Assembly: GCA_015680685.1 (NCBI GenBank)
Contig: MNCI01006151.1
Coordinates: forward strand, 60,793-84,923
Direction of reading: 5' to 3'
Origin: Gnetum montanum
Taxonomy: Eukaryota > Streptophyta > Gnetopsida > Gnetales > Gnetaceae
DNA length: 24,131 nt
In this document: positions 9,521 through 20,498 of the stretch, piece after piece
Layout: each line of letters starts with the position of its first letter
Position numbering within the stretch: position 1 is the first letter of the stretch
Notes under the pieces: generated by a model
Database searches by the model: none
What the model was told of the DNA's origin: nothing
The model's input: only the letters and a program-made list of their open reading frames with translations
Made by a program: the position numbers and the translations under genes

Positions 9521-10215
9521 GTAGAAGTTCATGACCTTTATCATTTAAGTGGTACTAGTCTCAAGTTTTCCAGGTTCTTAGTAAGGTCTTAGATCAATTG
9601 AAAGGCTTGATCTAGATCTTATGAAGCTCTTGAGGGCTACACTTATTGGATGGTTGGTGGTTATGAAATAGACAATGGTATAGATTAAAAGGATCATGTA
9701 ACTACCATTACAAGAGGATTAAATAGGAAGCATGATGTTTGTACATGGACATAAGCAATGAAAGGAGTATTTGAAACAAAGGAATTATGTAAAATGTGTG
9801 GAATTTGTATTTGAAAACAAGGAACAATTGAAACTATAAAAGGTTCAGACATGAAGGTAATTACTAGCAAAGGTAGAGGCACAATAATAAAAGATGCTGA
9901 GATAAATAGTGAAGCAAACAAGGAAGTGGAGTAGCAACTTGATTTTGTAGAGTTCACAGGGAGTTGTTAATTCACTCTTGAAGTAGGAGACATAGAGTTA
10001 AACATGGTCACCTATGGGATAGATCATTGCAAAAGGTCTTCTAAGAATATATCTAGCTCATAATTAGCTCCCAACTCATCTTGATCCTCTAGGTGAGATC
10101 TTAAATTGGTCTTTGCACTCACTTCACCACCCTCGTCTACACTTACGAACTATGCCAACAAGTGTATGTGGAATTTGGGTAACTCAATATAGTCGTATGA
10201 TGAAGGGATGTATTC
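9521..10215. other. Flank between gag pseudogene and the Athila-like element
   Basis: No coding region I can support. The minus-strand ORF at 9694-9957 is hydrophobic and Phe/Ser-rich without a recognisable motif. Its position just upstream of the gag pseudogene suggests leader or gag N-terminal sequence of that dead element, but this is a guess. Bases 10216-10220 (CTTTC) are the left target-site duplication of the next element. Confidence 0.4.
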
Positions 10216-10220
10216 CTTTC
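10216..10220. repeat. Target-site duplication, left copy (CTTTC)
   Basis: CTTTC directly precedes the 5' LTR start TGATGGG and is repeated exactly at 20494-20498, right after the 3' LTR end CTCATCA. Five bases is the usual duplication length for gypsy integrases. Confidence 0.9.
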
Positions 10221-10229
10221 TGATGGGAT

Positions 10230-10319
10230 GCGATATCGCATGGGCCACTATATCACGTACACAATATCACGTTGGACACGATATCGCATCCCTCACGATA
10301 TTGCGTACGCGATATCGCG
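10230..10319. repeat. GATATC palindrome array in U3 of the 5' LTR (6 units)
   Basis: GATATC-type hexamers start at 10232, 10249 (TATATC), 10263 (AATATC), 10280, 10297 (GATATT) and 10311, spaced 17, 14, 17, 17 and 14 bp. The full unit is close to GCGATATCGC. It ends about 15 bases before the TATA box and is a candidate cis-regulatory array. Confidence 0.85.
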
Positions 10320-10334
10320 GTGCACCATCATATC

Positions 10335-10342
10335 TATAAATA
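10335..10342 (+). promoter_or_regulatory. LTR TATA box
   Basis: TATAAATA within ATCTATAAATAAGAGG, identical in the 3' LTR (19794-19801). It is a likely core promoter for the element, with transcription starting near the downstream CTCTCCCTTATTT block. Confidence 0.7.
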
Positions 10343-10635
10343 AGAGGTGGCTCTCCCTTATTTCCTCATCCTAGGCTAGACAGTAGGAAAACTCTGGCAA
10401 ATTGATCACTCCAGAGATAGAATATTTTCCATGTGCCCGTAGTAGGAGTTCCAAAGTGAAAAAATCTTTATTCGAGCAAACATTGTACTTGAACACAAGT
10501 TTGTGTATGGCAATAAAGACGAGCTTTCTGGATAAGCCTTGCAGTGCATGGAATAGGATTTTATTACCTGTTATTTACTATTTTCCTTCTCAACCCTTCT
10601 CTCCTAGTTAAGTGCCTCAGTATGATCGCTTCGAG

Positions 10636-10652
10636 CACGTGTGTTACACGTG
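10636..10652. promoter_or_regulatory. CACGTG inverted repeat in the LTR
   Basis: CACGTGTGTTACACGTG is a perfect dyad with 7-bp arms and a 3-base loop, made of two G-box hexamers. In the 3' LTR the matching site (20108-20124) is CACGTGCGTTACGCGTG, with one G-box kept and the other changed. It lies downstream of the likely start site, so it could act as DNA or as an RNA hairpin. Confidence 0.4.
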
Positions 10653-11021
10653 GTGATCCCAGCAACGATTAGCATTTGGTAGCCATGGTTGCATCGGTTC
10701 AAGGTGTGTATGGTAAGTGGGAATAGATTCTAATGCTAGGTAATTTAGACTTAGTTCTTTAGTTAGAGTTAGTAATTAGGTTCTCAACCTTTCACCTTGT
10801 TAGCATAGGAGACAAAAACATAAAAAGCATAAAAATCATATACCTCAAACTTACTTAACCATACACTGTGACAACTACAAGTAAGTTTGGGAAGACAACA
10901 AATAATTAATCCTAAGTGTTCTATGGGGCATGTAAGCACTTAGTCTACGGAGTTTGACCAGATCCTGCGTGCTACGCTTTTATTCTTATGGTTGAGTGTA
11001 GGGGTATCTCGACACTCATCA

Positions 11022-11042
11022 TAGGCACCATTGCTGGGGACT
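11022..11042 (+). promoter_or_regulatory. Primer binding site, decayed tRNA-Asp type
   Basis: TAGGCACCATTGCTGGGGACT directly follows the 5' LTR. The usual plant tRNA-Asp PBS is TGGCGCCGTTGCCGGGGAC. Most differences are G-to-A or C-to-T changes, several at former CG sites, consistent with decay of a standard Athila-type PBS. Confidence 0.75.
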
Positions 11043-11162
11043 AAGTGTTTGTGCGCTGAATAGAACATAGCATATCACTGACATTGTTGGGAGCCTAAAA
11101 AAACCTTTGGGTTAATTATAAGAAAAGTTTATAATGGTAAATTTGCACACTGATAAATAACA

Positions 11163-11480
11163 ATGTCTTCTTCTAGCAAAAGCAATTCACCACCTAGGAA
11201 CCATACAAGAAACATTCGGCAATAAAAAACACATAACCTAAATCTGCCAGTTCCTCAACAATATAGGATGGAATATACTCATCCCGATGAGTATATTCCT
11301 AATTTTACTTTTATCTTCCATCAAGATGAGCAGATGCACTGGAGAGACTTGCAAGGTAACTATTGGCACATTTTGGGCATTTCATGGAACAGGTTGGCAT
11401 GATAAAATTGGTTAAGAGTTCTTGGACAAGTAGCAAGAAAAAAAAGTTCAGTTTGAGAGGAAAAGGAATAAGTTAACAAC
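11163..11480 (+). pseudogene. Gag N-terminal part of the Athila-like element
   Basis: An ATG at 11163 about 140 bases after the PBS starts MSSSSKSNSPPRNHTRNIRQ, then a TAA. The same frame continues with NLPVPQQYRMEYTHPDEYIP and WRDLQGNYW. The next plausible piece (HFMEQVGMIKLVKSSWTSSK) is in another frame, so a frameshift lies near 11355. Protein-like sequence fades around 11460-11490, where foreign DNA probably begins. The position after LTR and PBS makes a gag leader likely; there is no domain motif to prove it. The rest of gag resumes at 14660 after about 3.2 kb of insertions. Confidence 0.45.
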
Positions 11481-11489
11481 AACATTCTT

Positions 11490-12438
<949 letters not shown>

Positions 12439-13060
12439 TAAATCTGTAGTATCCTCGACAATAAGTAATGAGTAGTGATTACCACCACTGCCGCTACATC
12501 AGTGAGCTCTTGTTCTATGGGGCAGTCCACACCGTGCAGCTGAGACATGATCACGTTTTCATCGTAATATCAAACCCTACTAGCCTCTACGCTATTTCAC
12601 AAATTTTGTGGGCAACACACAGGAGTATATTTTGGTTGTCACATTTTGGTTTTGTCTCATTGCTTGAATAGCTTCCCAACGTGCACATTCGAAGGGATAT
12701 GTATGAAGTTAGGAAATTGCTTCCAGAGAAGACTTTGAAATGATGAACTTGCAAAAAGCCTTACCAAAAATAGCAGCAGTGCCCGACACCAACGCATTCA
12801 TCTTCTCCGTACCAATCCACTGAGTGTGCCAATAGAGACACGAAGACACAACAAGATAGGTGCACAACTGAATTAGTAGAACTAGGAGATGTTTTAGCTG
12901 ATGCCGATAAATCAGAGTTGTAGTTTATTCGGAAGAAACCTTCATCACTGAAGATAAATACAAAACCTGAACGCATGGAATTGAAGTCACAAAAATAAAA
13001 TTTTAATTTCACATGGTCTAGTGGTAAAAAGATAATTTCAACAATTTCTCACACATGCAA
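12439..13060. other. Unassigned DNA after the RUVBL2 fragment
   Basis: No gene is supported. Short plus-strand pieces look protein-like (HDHVFIVISNPT near 12545; RRDMYEVRKLLPEKTLK near 12690; TTELVELGDVLADADKSEL near 12860) but they are in different frames and I cannot assign them. They may be remnants of further captured sequence. A TGGTCTAGTGG sequence at 13014-13024 resembles a tRNA A-box. Confidence 0.35.
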
Positions 13061-13079
13061 TAATGGTATGGAGCCCTTC

Positions 13080-14658
13080 TTAAAGACCTAACATTAATTT
13101 AATTATCCCAAGTAAATTACTAAGGATTTATACACGATGGGTAATTAAAAATCCTAAAATAAAAATAAAATAACAATTGCATGAAGCTCTTATAATATTG
13201 AGATCTTGGATTTATTTTTTAAAAATTATTATATAGGCTATTCCTTATAAAAGCAATATTTGTAATATTTACACATGCCAATGTTAGCATGATTTTCTCC
13301 TAACTTTATGTATAAGTTACAACTTCCTAACTTGTTGGGCAAGTAATATCTCCTAAGTTGTTGGACAAGTTATAACTTCCTTACTTGGGAGAGAAGTTAG
13401 CTAAGATATTTTGGAATATCTAACTACCTTTTGAACCCTATAAAAAGGCTTCAAGGATTAGAAGAAAAGCATAACACTACTAGCTCTCACTTGGAGACAC
13501 ACTTTGGGTCTTGGGAAGAGCATTGTAAGAAGACATTGTGAAAGATTGCTTGTAAGATGACTTGCTAAAGAAAAGATTTTAGCCTCTTTGTCATAGTCCT
13601 ACGAGTTATGCTTATTATTTTTTTTAAAAAAAATTTAGCTAGTGGTTTAGATAGTATCATCCTTGGCAAGTAATTTTTGGATTTTTAGATTGCTCTTATT
13701 GTTTTTGTTGCACAATAGAAAATTTCTATTAAAATTTTTCTATAGAAGAGCTTGTGTTTGAAAGCCTTAAGAGCATTTTAGTAGTGAATTTTATTATTGT
13801 GCAATGTATAAGAACTTCTATTGAGATTGTTGTAAGAGAGCCTCTGCATGTAGTCAAGCCGTTGAATAATTAAATAGTCAAGAGGGTTCAGAAAATCTTT
13901 GGTATTTTGATAGGACCATAATAGCTTCTTTTATCTTTAAAGTGAATCTTCGTGGTATTTCAATCAGAAATTGTCAAGTCTTTTGAAGGTTCTATTGAAT
14001 GCAATTGTTGACATCCGTTATCTAGCCAAAATAGAGTCTCGTACGTGATAGTTTACGCAGCAAATTTTTGGGTAGAATAGTGGGATTGTCTTGAAAAAAT
14101 TTCTTATTTCAGCCTTGGAAGTTTAAACAATTCGTAGTTATTGAATTTGGGATAGATTTATTGTGAAGTGTTTAGTCGTATCATTTTACCTTCTTTAAAC
14201 GTTTGAGATCTTAACACAAATATGCTTTCTTTTCTATCTATTTCCATTGAATCTTGCTCTATTTCTAGTTTTCTTGTGGAACCATCTCTTTCTCTGGGGA
14301 AAATTAGAAGTAGATTCGCAGAGTTGTGCTCAAATGTTTCAGCAAAACTTTATTTGTTACAAGTAGGTATTATAAGGACCACGTAGACTAGGAAATTAAA
14401 CAAAATAGGAACTCTCAACAACTCACAGTACTTGGCAAAGTTGGCTGAATCTCTTTAAGAGAAGTCATTTGTAGTTTACACACAACACAATCATTTCATT
14501 TTTTACAATCGCACACCGCAATAGCACACACACACACTCACATTAACTACTGAGTCTATTTGGAGGTATCTAGGCCTTGGTGTTGCTAGAGACCAGCAAG
14601 CACCTAAATCCTATTTAAGGACACTCGTTGGCAGTCGCGTCCCAAACGGTCACCAACA
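13080..14658 (+). repeat. Nested LTR of the Tat-like family, plus orientation
   Basis: This is the reverse complement of the LTR at 5341-6860 along most of its length. It has a TATA box TATAAAAAGG (13439-13448) and ends in GGTCACCAACA at 14658. No PBS follows; gag of the host element resumes at once with GTAACATTATG. It is therefore a solo LTR, or an LTR whose internal part was lost, sitting inside the gag of the Athila-like element. The left edge is uncertain (about 13064-13090), and I could not find a matching target-site duplication (GTAAC would be expected). Confidence 0.8.
13439..13448 (+). promoter_or_regulatory. TATA box of the nested LTR
   Basis: TATAAAAAGG, the same as in the LTR at 6615-6624. 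A solo LTR with an intact core promoter could still start read-through transcription into 14.66 kb. Confidence 0.6.
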
Positions 14659-16990
14659 GTAACATTATGTTACCTCCGGATCAAACAGTCCCAAACATGC
14701 TTCTCCATGCTTTGGCACAGATTGGCATGACAGAATTATATGTTGAATACATTGCAGAAAATTTTTACATGAGGGATTACCATCCCACAACCTTACAACA
14801 TATGAGGGACTCAAGGCAGGAGAGCCAACATACACTGTTGAAGGAAAAAGAGGTCCCGCACGTCGTTAGTGAAATCAGAGATGTTCCCCCTTCTAACGAT
14901 AGTAAGGAGGTGGGGTATCAGAACCTACAGTCCATGATACACAACCTTGGTTTTGATGCCCATGAATGCCAACTCTTCACAGAGGGAACTACAATGCATG
15001 ACAAGGATGGGCACTTAGATCGTCATCACGATTGGGGCCGAAGCCATAGAAGAGAAGGTAGGAAACATTGCCACGGTGATGGGTCTCCTTCTTCTTCCAC
15101 TTCTTCACATTACTCACCCTCTCCTTCAACATCTGGGCGTAGCCATCACGAGCATAACGGTGAGGATAGAGGTAGGCAAAATGAGAGACCTCTATGAGAG
15201 AGAGAACAAGGGCATGAATGAAGGGAAAGTAGGGAACAATGAAGACATCACAAGTGTCATGAAAAAGATGATCATGACGAGCCCCTACTTGCAACCCGAA
15301 GTATGCTCAATATAATGGAGGCAGTTAGGATACCAACAAGACATTTAAAAGATAGCTAGATCAAGCATTTAGACATGAACAACATTCCACACTTTGAGGA
15401 TGGATACAATGCTAATTCGTAGCATCATTTACAGGCATTCCATGATGCCTGCACCTTGCAAAATATAGAGAATAAGTGGCAGAAACGTAAGTTGTTTCCT
15501 AGGAAACTCATCAAGGATGTAGAGAGTTGGCACTAGTCCTTAGAACCAGAAACCATTAGGAGGTGGAGTACGATGTTAGAACTCTTCAATGATAAGTATC
15601 AAATGTACTCCAGAGTGTCTAATTTGCATAAGAAGATCTGAGGATGGAAGCAAGGTACTCATGAACCCTTGGATGTTGCCATGAGCTACTACTACGCATT
15701 TTTACATCATTTCCTAGGCCATGGTTATGCACAACAGGATCAACTTTGTCACATCATAGATGGGCTAAGGCATGAGACTAGAAGAACCCTTGGGAATTGT
15801 GCCCAAGGGAGATTATCAGAACTTAGAGCCCATGAAGTTCATCACTTGTTGGAATAAGTAGCAAAAGAAGAAGGTGAACTATGAAAAAGAGAAAGTGCGA
15901 GTGATCCCTCCCTTCAGAAGAAGGGAGTGAAATTTTGTGATGAGGAGGATGAGTCACCACTCAAAGAGTTGGTGAATAGAAAAAACTTGTCGATTCAAAA
16001 ACTAACAATAGAAATACTGGCTAAGATGGATCAATTGTGGGATTCCTTAGACTCCAGACTTGAAACTATCTTAAAAATTGTAGAAGAGTCTAAGGAGGAA
16101 CGAAGTAGTGACAAAGGTGAGACAAAGCAGAGAAATTCAAGCCGTACACATAACAAGGGTAAGGGGAAAATTACTACCTCTAATGAAGTTGTGGATTCAG
16201 ACATAGACGATGACAGTGGATGTGAGATCTACCACTATGATCATCCTAAGGGATGTTGTCCAATCATCTCACATCTACAAGAGTCTGGGGTGTATGCACT
16301 TAATCTGAGACTTAACCAATGGCAAACACCCTGAAGGTTACCTTATCCTCAAGGTAATCCAAGGTAGTTCCACTAACCATTAATGTACTATCTAAGTGGA
16401 ACTCCATCACAACCCATTGGACAACATCAATAGTGGCAATACCCATAGTCATGGGGGATGCCATCACCAACACAACAGTACCCTTATCAGTAGCCAAACC
16501 AATATGGATATTATATGTAGTAGCCGGTTTCTCCAAGTGACTCTATGGGTCACACAACTTCCCAACGTCACTACCAAGTTTGGAAGTACTTTAGGAGGAC
16601 TCCTTCCCCTTCGGGAGGTACCCCACATACTTACCATCCTCCAACTCCATCTGTACCTCTTCCGCTAGTAGTTCCCATAACACAACTTACTTTAACAATG
16701 CAAGGGGAACTCCCCACTCAACTGCAGCAACGTAACGTTGTGAGAGCTGTGAACATTCAACCCACTACTGGTTCTGACAACTATAAGAAAATAAGATCTT
16801 TCTTCAAAACCAAAAGCCCAGACAAACTCTTGCAACAACAAGAAGTTGAGCCTATGTACACACCTCCACCATCTAACACTTCGGAGCACCCTTCAATTCA
16901 ACATCAAAGCTATACACATACGGTTATGTTAACGCATACCGTAATTGACTGGATCAAGGTAGGCCACCTTCCTAGGAAACTAGTTGACCC
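14659..16990 (+). pseudogene. Gag of the Athila-like element, one frame with many stops
   Basis: A single frame runs from the nested LTR to protease without any indel. It has MLLHALAQIGMTELYVEYIA, an Arg/His/Asp-rich section, NIPHFEDGYNANS and LFPRKLIKDVESWH. These lead to the capsid core LEPETIRRWSTMLELFNDKY and IIDGLRHETRRTLG, then a Lys/Glu-rich section and a Pro/Gln-rich linker (about 16335-16640). The WxxSLxxxSIxxWxxLxxxFxxKF pattern and the DGL-xxTR-L block fit plant gypsy Gag, close to Athila types. At least 15 stops break it, eight of them in the linker between 16332 and 16523. I see no zinc knuckle. An apparent start at 14628 lies in the LTR and is not real; the true start is upstream of the insertion. 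Confidence 0.75.
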
Positions 16991-17474
16991 TAGAAGTCCC
17001 TTAAACTACCTAAAAATCACCGATAACAAACCACATAAGGCTCTTCTTGACTCAGGTTCTGGAGTCAATTTAATATCACGAGAGATGTATCAAGCCTGAA
17101 ACCTATCCCAAATTAAGAAGAGCAACATCCAACTTGAGCTGGCGGACCAGTCCATTACCATTCCTTTGGGATTGGTGGAGGACAGTATTACCATTGTGTG
17201 TGGTTGGTCCTACCTAGCTGATTTCCTGGTGATTGAAATCAACAAAAATGAAGGGGACTTCCCAATTATAATGGGAAGGCCATGGCTAAGTACAGTAGAT
17301 GCATACCTAGAGATCCATGATCTTTCCTTGCAGATATCTAAGATAAACATATATGGAAAGATTGAGAAGAATAAAGTTTCATGCATCACATATAGTAACT
17401 TAGAGGGTGATGACATGGAAGAATGTTTAGCATCTCTTCCATGTAATCAGTGTGTCCAAGAAATGCAAATTTAA
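16991..17474 (+). pseudogene. Athila-like aspartic protease
   Basis: In the same frame as gag, PLNYLKITDNKPHKALLDSG opens the domain, with the catalytic DSG followed by SGVNLI. A TGA at 17097-17099 interrupts. Then come LELADQSITIPLGLVEDSIT, VIEINKNEGDFPIIMGRPWL and STVDAYLEI. The run of ADxSxxxPxGxVEDxxV, then a hydrophobic strand, then LGRPFLxT is the standard protease of Athila-type elements. Here the LGRPFL block reads MGRPWL. A TAA at 17472-17474 ends the frame. No RT follows, so the element appears to stop at gag-protease. Confidence 0.75.
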
Positions 17475-19628
17475 ATTGCCTGTATGTAGCAACCACACTA
17501 GTAGTAGACACCCCATGGTTGACAGCTACTAGGAAGATCAAACTAATATGCATGGAATGAACTAAGGAAATTCATGCTAACAACGAAGGCATAGACACAT
17601 TAGAGTATGAGTGTCGCCAGCTTCCACCCCTTAATTTAAGAACATCAATCGGGAGAAGTTGGGCACTTCTACAAAATTTAAACAAACACTCATTATTTTG
17701 GATCTCTCCCTTATGATTCAGTCATGGGGGAGATGGCCACCTATGCTGATCCTTGGAGGCCCTCAGTTCTTTTTAGTTTTTTGTTTAACACATTTTTTTT
17801 ACACATTTTTGTTTTACATGTTTTTTTTCCACGTTTTTGTCTTACACATTTTTGTTTTATAAATTTCTTTAACTTTTCTTGTTTTTGTTTTACAACATCG
17901 TTATACTTTTCCATTTTTTGTGTGTGTTTGTGTGTGTGTTAACCATCCTATAAGTTTTTCACCCAATAAGTGTTCTTCATGATGGTATGAACTATTTTCA
18001 TATTGATTGCCAATGTTTGGTTTTTACCTTTAAGTCATGATGTTGATACTAAAGGTATGTTCTTTTGATATGGTAGGCAATGAGTTCACTTCATCCATCC
18101 ATCCACAAGTTCTATGGTCTCTCTTGGCTTGGAAATGTACAGTCCCTTTCTAATAAGAACTTTAATGAAATGGTGACTGGGTATTTCTCAAACTAAGGAA
18201 GGACTCAAGGTTTGAAAAGGGTGTGATTTCAAGGGAACTTGATGTTTTTGTGTTGGCCATTCTCTTGGGTGCTTGGATGTTTTCTTCTTGAGTTTTCTTA
18301 CCGTTCTGATGTTACCCAATTATTGGAAGCTGAGACAATAAAAATAAGAAGTCTTTGCATGGTGTGATTCTCATGCATAAAAACACAAAAAGGGTGAGAA
18401 TTCAAAGCACATCCCTTAGACAGAATAATTCCTTGGGCTACAAGCACTTGTTATGAAACTAAAAATGTTCCCTCTAACTAAGGTCCTTCTTGCTTCCCAT
18501 TCTCTCCTTTGTTTTGTCGGAATGGTGGTGGCTCTTGGGGGAAGCATTCTTGTTACTCAAGTTTATGAATTAGTTGAATGCATTGATGCGAAGTCACTAG
18601 ATGTGGTTGGTTTGAGGCCTGGGTTAGAATGAGATTTTCCAAGTCACATTAATCATGAAACACACAAGGGGCTGTACACCACCTTGTTCTTGGGATTCCA
18701 TTCCATTCTCTTCTCTCCACCCTTCTTTCCATTGTTTACCTCATTGCCGGTTGTATCATTAGTGTATATTTTGGTTGATGCATTGTTTTCTTTTAGGTAA
18801 ATTCTTACTGTTAAGACTTTAACTCTTGTTCCAAATGACATTACCAGAGCCTACAGAATCTTTGAATGTGGGTCTTTCAGGGCATTAAGGGCATGAGCCT
18901 GCTTTGGGGAGGACCCATTGACATTCCTATTTGGTGCACCAGTTAAACTATTTCCCTTAACATTTTTGCAACCCATTTTATTTTGTTCATTTCCATCTTG
19001 ACATCCATTTCATCAATGTTATAGCTGTGTCTTTTTATCTATCTTTCTTATTCCTTTTCTTTCTCCATTCTAACGCTACTGGGGGTTCTTCCTAGCCCCG
19101 ATTTTTTTCCTAACCCCTACACCTTCGATAGTCACCATTATTATATCTCCAGATTCGTATCAGCCATACCACAACCCAGCCAATGGACTTTTCACCACAG
19201 CAAGGTATCAAATACATTGAAATTCATTTACCCTTGCTAATATAAGACTATGTTGTGTGTGAAGATGGCAATAATGCAACAATGGATTGGATCTGGAAGG
19301 AACGCTTGGAATGGAGCAATGCTAGAAGCAGCTATGCAAGGAGCAAGATCAATGGTGTGCTTATGAATGGATAATGAAAGGCACAATCTTGGCATTGGCA
19401 ACAACAACACTTATTTCTCTCTCTCTCTTTCTTAGCTGCCAAATAAGGCCTGATGTCAATGTAATAAGGTGTTCACCCTTGTTGTTCTGAATACCAGTTT
19501 TGTTGTGTCTTGTAATGATGATCCATTCACATTTTATCCCATTAGTTTCATTTGAGTCAATAATCCCATACCTTCCCAATATTATTGTAAAGAACTCAAG
19601 GACAAGTTTTCATTTAGTCATGGGGGTA
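17475..19628. other. Non-coding 3' part of the Athila-like element
   Basis: No RT, RNase H or integrase motif is seen in any frame. The stretch is T-rich, with a short tandem repeat at 17780-17865, a TG microsatellite near 17920-17939 and a CT run near 19414-19430. Just before the 3' LTR the sequence CATGGGGGTA may be the remains of a polypurine tract. The ORFs listed by length here (18653-18841, 19361-19579, 17659-17942) have no family features. Long non-coding 3' regions are usual in non-autonomous gypsy elements. Confidence 0.55.
17780..17865. repeat. T-rich short tandem repeat
   Basis: About four or five imperfect copies of a 16-20-bp unit like ACACATTTTTGTTTT. It creates an artificial Phe/His-rich ORF on the plus strand. 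Confidence 0.6.
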
Positions 19629-19637
19629 TGATGGGAT

Positions 19638-19778
19638 TTGATATCACATGGGCCATGATATCACATAGGCGATATCACGTCCGACATGATATCGCATAGG
19701 CGATATCGCCTCCAATGTGATATCACATCCCTCGCGATATCGCGTCTTCCCCTACGATATCGCATACGCGATATCGCG
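19638..19778. repeat. GATATC palindrome array in U3 of the 3' LTR (9 units)
   Basis: Nine exact GATATC hexamers start at 19640, 19657, 19671, 19688, 19702, 19719, 19736, 19756 and 19770, spaced 17, 14, 17, 14, 17, 17, 20 and 14 bp. Flanks are CG/CG or TG/CA, as expected if GCGATATCGC decays to GTGATATCAC. The TATA box follows at 19794. Confidence 0.9.
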
Positions 19779-19793
19779 GTGTGCTGTCATATC

Positions 19794-19801
19794 TATAAAT
19801 A
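19794..19801 (+). promoter_or_regulatory. TATA box of the 3' LTR
   Basis: TATAAATA, same context as in the 5' LTR. A functional copy here would transcribe outward into the right flank. Confidence 0.65.
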
Positions 19802-20493
19802 AGAGGTGGCTCTCCCTTATTTTCTCATCCTAGGCTAGATAGTAGGGAAACTTTGGTAGATTGATCACTCCAGATATAGAATATTTTCCATGTGCCTGCA
19901 GTAGGAGTCCCAAAATGAACGGATCTTTATTCAAGCAAACATTGTACCTGAACACAAGTTTGCATATGGCAATAAAGACGAGATTTTTGGATAAACCTTG
20001 CAATGCATGGAATAGGATTTTATTATTGCTATTTATTACCTATTATTTACTATTTTCCTTCTCAACCCTTCTCTCCTAGTTAAGTGCCTTAGTACGATCG
20101 CTTCGAGCACGTGCGTTACGCGTGGTGATCCTAGCAACGATTAGCATTTGGTAGTCATGGTTGCATCTATTCAGGGTGTGTACGGTAAGTGGGAATGGAT
20201 GCTGACGCTAGGTAATTTAGACTTAGTTCATTAGTTGGAGCTAGCAAATAGTTTTTCAACCTTTCACCTTGTTAGCATAGGAGACAAAAACATAAAAAGC
20301 ATAAAAATCATATACCTCAGACTTACTTAACCATACACTGTGACAACTATAAGTAAGTCTAGGAAGACAAGGAATAATTAACCCTAACTGTTCCATGGGG
20401 TGTGTAGGCACTTATTCTACAGAGTTTGAGTGAATCATGCGTACCACACTCGTATTCGTATGGTTAAGTTTAGGGGTATCTCGCCACTCATCA

Positions 20494-20498
20494 CTTTC
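20494..20498. repeat. Target-site duplication, right copy (CTTTC)
   Basis: Exact match to 10216-10220 and directly adjacent to the 3' LTR end. Confidence 0.9.

Larger units (their letters stand above)
10221..11021 (+). repeat. 5' LTR of the Athila-like element
   Basis: Starts TGATGGGATGCG and ends GACACTCATCA. It aligns along its length with 19629-20493. It is 64 bp shorter, mainly because the GATATC array at its start has six rather than nine units. Conserved blocks include the TATA box, an AATAAA-containing stretch near 10510 and a long near-identical block around 10796-10870. Confidence 0.92.
19629..20493 (+). repeat. 3' LTR of the Athila-like element
   Basis: Starts TGATGGGATTTG and ends GCCACTCATCA, followed by the CTTTC duplication. 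It matches the 5' LTR, with differences spread evenly and mostly transitions. Confidence 0.92.

Noticed and set aside
10402-10611. A ~70-residue ORF present in both LTRs (also 19861-20079)
   Set aside because: Both copies begin at TTG rather than ATG, and most differences between them change the residue, so there is no sign of coding selection.
12468-12671. Possible NAD-dependent dehydrogenase piece (VISNP-like motif)
   Set aside because: Only a five-residue resemblance, with no Rossmann glycine motif or catalytic residues around it.
14628-14658. Apparent start of the gag ORF at 14628
   Set aside because: The start codon is TTG and lies in the nested LTR; the real gag start is upstream of the insertion.
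14989-15315. Overlapping ORFs on both strands over the gag Arg/His-rich section
   Set aside because: The gag frame continues through this stretch on the plus strand with conserved composition; the others are shadows.
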